A DNA stretch of 64,000 nt. It comes from Austropuccinia psidii. Lineage: Eukaryota; Basidiomycota; Pucciniomycetes; Pucciniales; Sphaerophragmiaceae. The stretch lies in NCBI GenBank assembly GCA_023105745.1, contig JALGQZ010000007.1, forward strand, positions 52,185,569 to 52,249,568, read 5' to 3'. The position numbers were made by a program, and so were the translations under genes. This document shows positions 56,829-64,000 of this stretch, piece after piece. Position 1 is the stretch's first letter; every line of letters begins with the position of its first letter. The notes under the pieces were generated by a model. It had not been told where the DNA came from and searched no databases. It saw nothing but the letters and a program-made list of their open reading frames with translations.

Positions 56829-57577
56829 AAATGAAAACAACTATTCAGTCCAACCAGATTGATATGAACAAGGAAGAGGAAAGACCAGGGCCAGATCTGG
56901 CAAGTCTTCCCCAAGAAAGACACATCCGGAGGATGCCAGAGTTGCCCCCATTCCCCAAGGTCTGTACCAAAAACCTTTGAAATTAACTCTGAGACTGAAC
57001 ATATTCAAGATAATTTATTCAGGGTTGAACCATTTCTAATTGGCAGCCATAGATATATATCAGTACCAGTACTAAAACTGCTACAGAGAAGTCAAGGAAG
57101 GGGAATGGGAAATATGCTCAAGCCTTTGGAAGGGGCCTATGAACTCCTCATTGCACATCAAGAAATTTCTGGGTCAGCAGAATACCATAGAACTCTTAGG
57201 AGGATGGATTCCATCGTCTTGCAAAGACAAGGTCAAAAATAAAGAATTGGTTGAAGAATCAAAGTATTTCATCGATAGAACAGAAGAAAGGATTGGAAAT
57301 GACTCCAGCTTTGGAGAAGGAAGGACCGGAGGCATCAACCAGCTCCAGAAGTGTCCAAAGGCAATCCCAAAGAACCTCAGAAGATGCAGAGGAGTCCCAA
57401 GAGCAATCAAGGCAAGGGAAAAGGAAAAGACAATTGGCACAAACCTTACCCACAAGGTACAGGATCCCCACATTGAAGCCTTCATCCATGGAAAGTGTAT
57501 TAAATATGGCCAGAACCCTTATGTAATTCACAGCCAAGAAGCAGGAAAGAATGAACAGCAATTTTCCACACAAGTAA
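56829..57577 (+). pseudogene. ORF1 / gag-frame leader region of the E element
   Basis: After an N-terminal part (about 56829-57000) rich in Arg, Glu and Pro, frame 57139-57657 begins MNSSLHIKKFLGQQNTIELL with GGWIPSSCKDKV, the GW-x-P motif of ORF1. A frame change near 57245 moves ORF1 to the frame of 57251-57526, which has MTPALEKEGPEASTSSRSV and the C-terminal block YRIPTLKPSSMESVLNMART. ORF1 ends at TAA TAG (57575-57580), with a further in-frame TGA within ATGA at 57586-57589. The other frame stays open into gag. Thus both registers are open over much of the region, as in A, B and D. Confidence 0.55.
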
Positions 57578-57585
57578 TAGATGAA

Positions 57586-58636
57586 ATGAGATACATTAAA
57601 TCTAGTATTGATTTCCAACTTGGTGAATTTGATAAAGAATTAAAGAAATTAATATAAATGATTTTTGACTTGGAAAACCAATGACAGAACCTTCACTGAA
57701 TGGTGTAAAGTGACAAATTCAAGAATTGAGTCAATTTCCAACAAATTTGATAGAACTGGGAGAAGCTTTCAAGTACAGAATGATGAATTGGAAAAAACAC
57801 ATTTATGACCAGCTTACAAATCTTAAATAAAATGTTTTGGAAATAGTTAATGATACAGAAATTTTTGCAACACATCTACAAAGAGGTAATAATAAAAGAC
57901 AAAATTTAATGGATGGGATAATTGAAAAAGTGACACAAATTCATAAGAATTATGAGCCAAAGTCACATATGCCCAGATTTTCTACACCTTCAAGTGAATA
58001 AAAGTGTTCTGTGAGAGAAATTTTGACCCCTTTTCTAAGAGAAAATGTAATGTTTGAAAGAGATATTCTCAAACTAGAAGAATGGAAAACATCCCCTGGT
58101 GAAGGTGAATATAACCATATTGAGCTCATTAGAGAAATTGATATGTTTCAGGAAGATTTTCATACACCTAATGAAATGATAGTGGGTAAATTACACCCCT
58201 TTTTTACCAAAACTGCAAAGAAATTTTATGACAAGATGAGAGAAGAAAATGGTAAAAATGATTGGCTTTAGTGGAAATATTAGATTATAAGCAAGTGGGC
58301 CAACAATTCTTGGAGATATAACATTTGAAATTCTTTTGAGAGTGCCATTTTTATCTCAGACAAAGATAAACTAATTGGTTCCTCAGCCAAAAAGACACAT
58401 TATTTGCTTTACACCCAGATATTTCCAACTCAATTCTTAATATGAAAATATTAAGGAAGTCTGGAGGAGAAATAGAACATGATATAAAATGCAGATGTGT
58501 AGAACCCTGCGCAAAAGTGGCCTATATTAATTCAAGGGAAGATATAATTAATAGGAAAATAATTGGTAAAACCTGGACTAGAAACCCTATGTAGTCCACA
58601 ATAATCCCAAAGACTTTTAAGGAGGATAGAGGAGCT
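57586..58636 (+). pseudogene. Gag of the E element, cut before the zinc knuckle
   Basis: The gag frame can start at ATG 57586 (MRYIKSSIDFQLGEFDKEL), overlapping a TGA of the ORF1 frame as ATGA. It soon meets a TAA at 57655. The capsid-like block is at 58011-58271: KLEEWKTSPGEGEYNHIELI, MIVGKLHPFFTKTAKKFYDK, then a stop, followed by remnants SKWANNSWRY and SGGEIEHDIKCRC at 58290-58500. The last residues (TWTRNP, about 58572-58590) lie just before where A has its CCHC knuckle. The B element entered at 58642. Confidence 0.75.
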
Positions 58637-58641
58637 GAAAT

Positions 58642-61600
58642 TGTCAGCCTGTGACTCAAACCCAGAGCACAAGCATTACAGCCAAATACCATAAACAAAT
58701 GGTAGAGCCAAGATACCACCAAAACATGGAACTGGGCCAAAACAGCTCAAAAGGAATCAAACAAAAGAGGAAACTAAACTCTTTCCAAATATACAAGTCC
58801 CACCATCATAGGACAAGGAATAACAAAGTTCTTCCAGCTCACAGTTGTTGCTGAGCATAAACCTTATCTTTCACCTCTCATCTGAAATACAGAGGAAGAG
58901 GCTTAACCCCATAAAATGGGTATTCAAAGAAACACTCCAAGTCAGGGCTATCCAATGGTACTAGCCAAATTGAGCTAGCACCAGAAGTACAGAAGCTATG
59001 ACCAAAATAAGGTCAAATAAGGGTGAATAAAATATTCACCTCTCATCTAACTTCTACATTTTGAGTGTGAGATACCTAAAGTGGGGTCTTTTCGAAAGGA
59101 GAACAATCAGGGCTATCTGATGGTGCCATTTATTTTCCCATATCCCATTTAGAACAAACGTTATGGGGCAAACAAGTTCCATACAGATTTTAAGCAAATC
59201 ATACATATGTACAAAAAATCTTGTACATGGCATAACTTTGCCATATTTCATGATAACCATATCAAATGAGGTACCATTGAGTAGAACACATCCAGGGCTA
59301 CATAATGAGCCAACATTGATCTTTCTATTTGAAAAACTGAAAAAGGTATGGCAGGTTTAAGGTCAAACGCCCATAGTTAGACCAATACAGCCTTTGTAAG
59401 GTTTATCTATGAAACTCTTGATAATAGTAACAATATCAAGAGTACTATGACTTTCCTCAGTAGAAAAATATAGTATAATTAAATATTATAACCACAAATT
59501 AAATATAATTATTAAAATAACTATATGAAAAAAATAAATTTAATTATTATTATATAATATAATAATAAAAAATATTGATAATTATAACAAATTATAATTA
59601 TTCTATTATTTTTATAGTCACTGACAGTTATAAAAATAAGAAGTGTAAAGATCTTAATGAGACAATTACACATAGAAAATACAAATATTTAACCATTTCT
59701 AAATAATATAAATATTATTTATAAAAAGAAATTATAGCACACACTATGCAGATATAACTCTTATAAAACAATTCTATATAAAAAACTAATAATAGATAAA
59801 AAAATTATAGAATTTGAGAGAGAAACTTACTTATAATATATAATCAATACAATAAGTCAAATACAACAGCTACTATACAAGACAATTATGATAAGTTCAA
59901 AACACGCCAAAAATCAATATTTTAAAAGTTAAAACAACTTTTTATAATAAAAATATGATTTAAAGAGTTTTTAAGAGGAATTTGTGGATTTTAAAAGATA
60001 TTTTAAGACAATAATTTTATAAAATAAAATGTATTATTGGTCATTACAACAATAATCCAATTTCTATGATTGAAATTCTTTAATTTAAGATTTATAAAGA
60101 ATAAAATACTTAAGAAATACTTTAATAATAAGATTTTATATATGATAAAGCTTTACCTGTTTAAATGTCTAATATATTTGGATTGGATTGCATTGATGGA
60201 CAAAGACAGTAATGGATAGACTCTTTTCATGTCTGAAGAGCAGCTCTCATGATTTAAAATGGATATAGAGGGAATTCTGAGGTCAAAATTGAAAAAACAT
60301 GCTTAAAAATAAGGTTCTTAACTTAAGGTAACTTAGTTCTAATTTCAATTTAAAGTTACTGGTGTTATTCTTAACTCCAAGTAGCTTTGATCCTCATTTA
60401 AGCTAACTATTTTAAGTTTCAATATAAAATAAGTTTATTTATATTAAATTTCATCACATGAACAGCTTAAAAATGAAGTCTTAAGTAAAAATCACTTAAA
60501 CTCAATTTTTAATTAATTTTTAAAGAAATATTAATTTTGTCTAAGTATAATTAAAAGAGTAATTTTCCAGGCTAATTACCAATAAAACCTGCTTATAAGA
60601 GATACTTAAAATTTAATTTTAAGCTGTGTAAAATCTTCAAGCAAATCCATTAAGATTTGGATTTTTAATGAATTTTTGAGTTATTGCTATTTTTACACGT
60701 AAAATAGCAATAAACACTAAACCTTAACTTTGGATAAGTTTTTGATACTTTTAACTTTAATATTTTAAGCTTAATTAAGGCTTGAAATCTCTCAAAACTT
60801 CAATTTCAAGCTTTCATATTGGGATTTACCCTTTGGAAGCTTGAAATTCCTGTCCAAATTGGGATAAAACCGGTTTAAACTTTAATGTTGGATCAGAGTC
60901 TAATCTTAAAGTTCAAATAAGGTTGAAAATCCTTCAATAAAGATGGACTACCTTAATTGAATCCTTTCAGATCAAAAAAGCTGGGTACCCCAGCTCTGTT
61001 TGGTCTTTTTCCTTTGTTCCACATTTTTGTGTGGATTTTGCCCCTTTATTTATTTAAATACATACTATGGCCTTAAAAAATTTAAATTGAGCTCACACAG
61101 GATTTACATTATGTATGGAAAATCCTTAGCCAATTCAGTAAATATAAACAACACCTCAATTTTAACAAAAATTTTGGTAAGTTTGCATAAACCTTATGCA
61201 ACTTTAAATTTAAGCTTATTTACCTTAAATTTAAAAAATTTAAAAAAATGTTAAAAAAGCTACATTAGTACTGTGAGATTCTTAAGTCTTCCAATAACAT
61301 AAGAAATAAGCCTTTTTGGGTATAACACCCTATTTTTGGTGTAGAATCCAAAAATGACATAATATTTATAACTTTGTTTATACAAAAAAACATTTTACTT
61401 ATTTTTTGTTATTTTTCATTTTAATTTCAGCTGAAAAGTCTGTTCAAGACTAAATTAGCTGTATATAAAGTTCTTTGTGGCCTTATGGGTATGTCATATA
61501 CAGCTCACAGGCTCACATCCTTACTGTGGGATATTTCCAATAACTATGATTATAAGGTGTCAAACAGATGAAGAATCCTGTTTATACTTAAATACCTTAT

Positions 61601-62190
61601 AGTTTGCTCAGTAATGGGGTCCTGTACAGGTTCTGTACAGCATTCTATGTGTCATACACATCAGAAGAGGGCTATGTGGTCCTCAGATGAAAGTTTCCAC
61701 CCTTTATTGGTGAAAACTGCCCAGATGTGGTTTCAAAACCACATCTGAGCACAATACAGGCTATACAGACCTTTTGAAAACCACAAGCCAGTCCTTGGAA
61801 GTGAAAAAACTTCACTTCCTCTATGTGGAAAGGTCTGGAGGCCTTTTTCACCCAATTTTAGGATAAAAAGTGACCTTTTCTCCACCAGAAAAGGTTTCCT
61901 CATCCTGCTCTTGAATTCCTACATAGTACAACTGTCAAAAAGAGTTATACTCTTGGAAAATAACCAGGCATAATCATAATTTTAAATATTGTAAACCAAC
62001 AGGTAAAGCTACACCCAAAGCTTTCAACAGCTCTCACCACCACTATTTCTCAATAGGAAAGCCCTGAATATCTTCTTATTAACCCTTATTATCATCAATT
62101 GAACCTTTTATAATAAATTTTACTGTGTCACAGTCATAGCTTAGGTTTTAAATACATCTATTATCACATTTTCATAGACTCAGCCTGACA
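58642..62190 (+). repeat. 5' LTR of the second B element, split by an F LTR
   Basis: The LTR runs 58642-59395 and 61523-62190, about 1.42 kb in total, from TGTCAGCCTGTGACTC to GACTCAGCCTGACA. It aligns along its length with 36704-38100 and, inverted, with 28772-30186. Internal open frames are not genes. Confidence 0.9.
59396..61517 (-). repeat. Solo LTR of family F inside the B LTR
   Basis: It runs from TGTAAGGTTTATCTATG to CAGCTCACAGGCTCACA on the + strand, 2122 bp. The flanking pentamers GCCTT (59391-59395) and TCCTT (61518-61522) differ at one base. The end motifs (TATGAAAC near the left end, GGCTCACA at the right) resemble families A, D and E, and the match places it on the minus strand. 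It has only one copy in the window, so I cannot align it. A 9-bp hairpin is at 59414-59443. Confidence 0.75.
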
Positions 62191-62809
62191 TTTTGGGGGC
62201 CTGGCCATCTTTTTTGGATTTTTTGGAGCCTTTTACACATAAAAGTGAGTTTTTTCTTACTATTTTTTCATTTCTGACTTTTTTTTTCTTTTTTTAGGTG
62301 TAATTTTATTGAAAAATAAATTATAGCGTATATCTTATGTTTATTTTTGAGTGGTATATGTCATATACCACTGTATTTTTTTGTTTTTAATTTCTTTGTT
62401 GCGTGGTTTATTCACCACAGAAACCCTTGTTTTTGAGATTTTTTACATATTTAAAAACTTTAAGCCATCAATACTGTCCATTTTTTAATCAAAAAGGACA
62501 CCTCTTACTGTAAAACCAACAGTATTGAAGGAGTGGTTGGGTGTATTGATAATTTCAATTACCCTTTACAGAACCACCTTTTAATTATACTTGCTAATTA
62601 CAAGTTAATCTGTGAGATAATGGTATACAAACAGTGTACCACATATATATAAGCTGTATTTCTGACGTTTAATTGTTAATTTTGATTGAATTGTCATAAT
62701 ACAAGGGCATAATATAGAAATATATTGCCCGGAGTCCATTCTTAGATGTGAAAACAGCCTTTTAAGAAGTCTTAACTCATATTAATCCCTCTTTTACTGT
62801 TTGATTCAG
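62191..62809 (+). other. Primer-binding site and leader of the second B element
   Basis: TGGGGGCCTGGCC at 62194-62206, three bases after the LTR, is the primer-binding site. The leader up to 62809 shows no gene. It ends TTAACTCATATTAATCCC, CTTTTACTGTTTGATTCAG, a good branch-point, pyrimidine and AG arrangement for a splice acceptor at 62809. Confidence 0.65.
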
Positions 62810-63452
62810 TAGAAGAAAACTACATCCCACTTGAGACACAGTCACAGGCCAATGTATTAGTGACACCCTCAGAACCAGAGGGCAGCAAGGGAAAAGGAAA
62901 GAGGCACGGTGAAGGCCTTATCATGGCTAAAACGTGGACACCAATTGCCACTCAGAGGAATAGAAGACCACAAAACTTTGCATCAATACAAGGTAAACCA
63001 ACCTTAACTGCTTTTACAGGGAAGATTACAATCATTAACCCAGTTGTAACCTCTAAAGGCAAATTTACAAAAGCAGTAGACAGCAGATTTGTACAAGGCA
63101 CATTAAAAGGTAAATATCCTAAGAACATTAAGTTTTCTACTTCTTGCAAACACTGATATGTCACCTGTACACCTCATAAACCTTAGCCTCCAAAGGAACC
63201 AGCAAGAGGACAGAGAAGGCTTGTCCAGAACCAGAATACGTGGAAGAGGAAACCTTGGACACAGTGGTGGATGGCAAGACATTGAGGGAAATCATACTCA
63301 CTCTGCCATTCACATTTGAATTCAACAAAAACCTCAGACCAGAGGACTGGAAGGATATGGATCAAGTTCTTCAGCTCCATCAACTCCTCAAAGATCTTTT
63401 TCAATGGAGCATGGACAACAAGAGGCTCAACCTAGCATCCCACTGGGCATAA
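62810..63452 (+). pseudogene. 5' coding exon and start of ORF1, second B element
   Basis: After the candidate acceptor the frame begins with EENYIPLETQSQ-like residues, PSEPEGSKGKGKRHGEGL and KTWTPIATQRNRRPQN, and stops at 63156. From 63240 a second frame carries EEETLDTVVDGKTLREIILT, PFTFEFNKNLRPEDWKDMDQ, LHQLLKDLFQWSMDNKRLNL and stops at 63452 (TAA in the segment that in the other B copy reads SHWEELEASCQ). It is the same gene as 40.4-41.1 kb on the minus strand. Not functional as read. Confidence 0.6.
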
Positions 63453-64000
63453 CTTGGAGAAACTTGCCATAATATATGTCTCAAAGAGATAGACCTCAAA
63501 GACCTTATGGTTATCACAAAAGGTTGGAATCCCGCCAGGCAGTTCAGTCTCCTGGAGGTGAGGGCAAATAGGATAAGGGAGAATCAAGCCATTGTCCAAG
63601 ATATAGAAGAACAGCTGACCCAGACAGGGCATACTCAGATTCCTTCAGGCTCACAAGGAGTAGGCCAAACCAGCTCTTCAGTGGCTTCACACCATTTAGG
63701 AACCATCAAATCAGTGGCCAAGAGTCACTATTCTTCACAATCCCAGGTAGTTCCTTGGAGAAGACAAGGATACAAAGGCAAAAACAAGACCTCTTTCAAC
63801 AAAAGGAAGAAAGAGTCAGACCCAATGATCCAGAAGCTGTTGGACTTGGTTAAAAAAGTACACAAGAACCAGAAATAGCTGTACATACTTCTAGAATCAT
63901 TAGTCCCATTAATAGAAATATTACCCCCACTCAGATTGAACATAATGTTGTTACACCTGAGAGTAACTTAAACTGTGATGCACCATCTTTAAAAATGTCC
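63453..64000 (+). pseudogene. ORF1 C-terminal part and gag N-terminal frame, second B element
   Basis: Frame 63507-63878 begins ITKGWNPARQFSLLEVRANR and ends KKESDPMIQKLLDLVKKVHK, NQK, TAG: this is ORF1. In the -1 register, the gag frame is readable from about 63820 (NDPEAVGLG, then STQEPEIAVHTSRIISP, INRNITPTQIEHNVVTPES) to the window end. The ORF1 stop lies within CCAGAAATAG, which aligns with CCAGAAATGA of the A element. Gag continues beyond the window. Confidence 0.6.

Larger units (their letters stand above)
53460..58641 (+). mobile_element. Family E Ty3/gypsy element, 5' part, interrupted by a B element
   Basis: It has a 2.8 kb 5' LTR (53460-56246), a primer-binding site and a gag that is cut at 58641 by the B element. 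The rest must continue after that B element, beyond the window. The target pentamer on the left is CTAAT (53455-53459). The gag has the same blocks as A and D. Stops and frame changes show it is not functional. Confidence 0.85.
58642..64000 (+). mobile_element. Second family B chromovirus, 5' part, continuing past the window
   Basis: A plus-strand B element whose 5' LTR is 58642-62190 (interrupted by an F LTR), followed by a primer-binding site and the gag leader to the window end. The target pentamer on the left is GAAAT (58637-58641). It is inserted in the gag of the E element. The coding part aligns with the other B element at 39.8-41.1 kb. Confidence 0.88.

Noticed and set aside
1..64000. 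CRISPR arrays, bacterial operons, ribosome binding sites, tRNA or rRNA genes
   Set aside because: The content is eukaryotic transposable elements; I saw no regularly spaced short repeats and no tRNA or rRNA signature.

Overview
The window is a stack of nested, mostly broken transposable elements, with no gene I can call as an intact host gene. The chromodomain-bearing Ty3/gypsy pol proteins, the AT-rich composition and the solo LTRs of 1.4 kb or more point to a fungus. The pol and gag proteins look to me like those of rust fungi (Pucciniales), most like the myrtle rust Austropuccinia psidii. That species call is recognition from memory, not a search result.

I define five LTR families here by their ends. 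Family A has about 1.8 kb LTRs reading TGTAAGGTG on the + strand when the element lies on the minus strand. Family B (about 1.4 kb, with a 1.5 kb variant) begins TGTCAGCCTG and ends CAGCCTGACA. Family D is about 1.97 kb, family E about 2.8 kb and family F about 2.1 kb.

Layout, left to right. Positions 1-5689 hold the 5' half of a minus-strand D element that runs off the left edge and is inserted in an E LTR, whose remainder is 5695-7169. Positions 7170-16436 are AT-rich and contain a heavily decayed, unidentified minus-strand coding locus (about 10.3-13.5 kb) and a pair of hairpins near 14.4 kb. A solo D LTR (16442-28510, target-site duplication CATAT) is split by a complete A element (18063-28142, duplication TTAGT). 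Positions 28516-28771 and 43147-49055 are two halves of a decayed CACTA-type (Tnp2-like) transposase gene. They are separated by a 14.4 kb B element (28772-43141), which itself carries three solo LTRs, each with a perfect 5-bp duplication. After an AT-rich stretch, an A LTR (52343-53459) is interrupted by a plus-strand E element (from 53460). The E gag is interrupted by a plus-strand B element (from 58642), whose 5' LTR is interrupted by an F LTR (59396-61517). The window ends inside the gag of that B element.

Working parts. A and B encode gag with a CCHC knuckle, aspartic protease, reverse transcriptase (RT), RNase H, integrase and a C-terminal chromodomain in chromovirus order. All copies carry stop codons or frameshifts, so none can be autonomous as read. 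Across A, D and E the 5' end of the coding region shares three features: a candidate short intron ending CCAG, a small ORF (ORF1) overlapping the gag frame, and an ATGA (ATAA in D) at the junction between ORF1 and gag. Five element copies from families A, B, D and E also share a primer-binding site of the type TGGGGGCCTGGCC. These shared features are the most interesting biology in the window.
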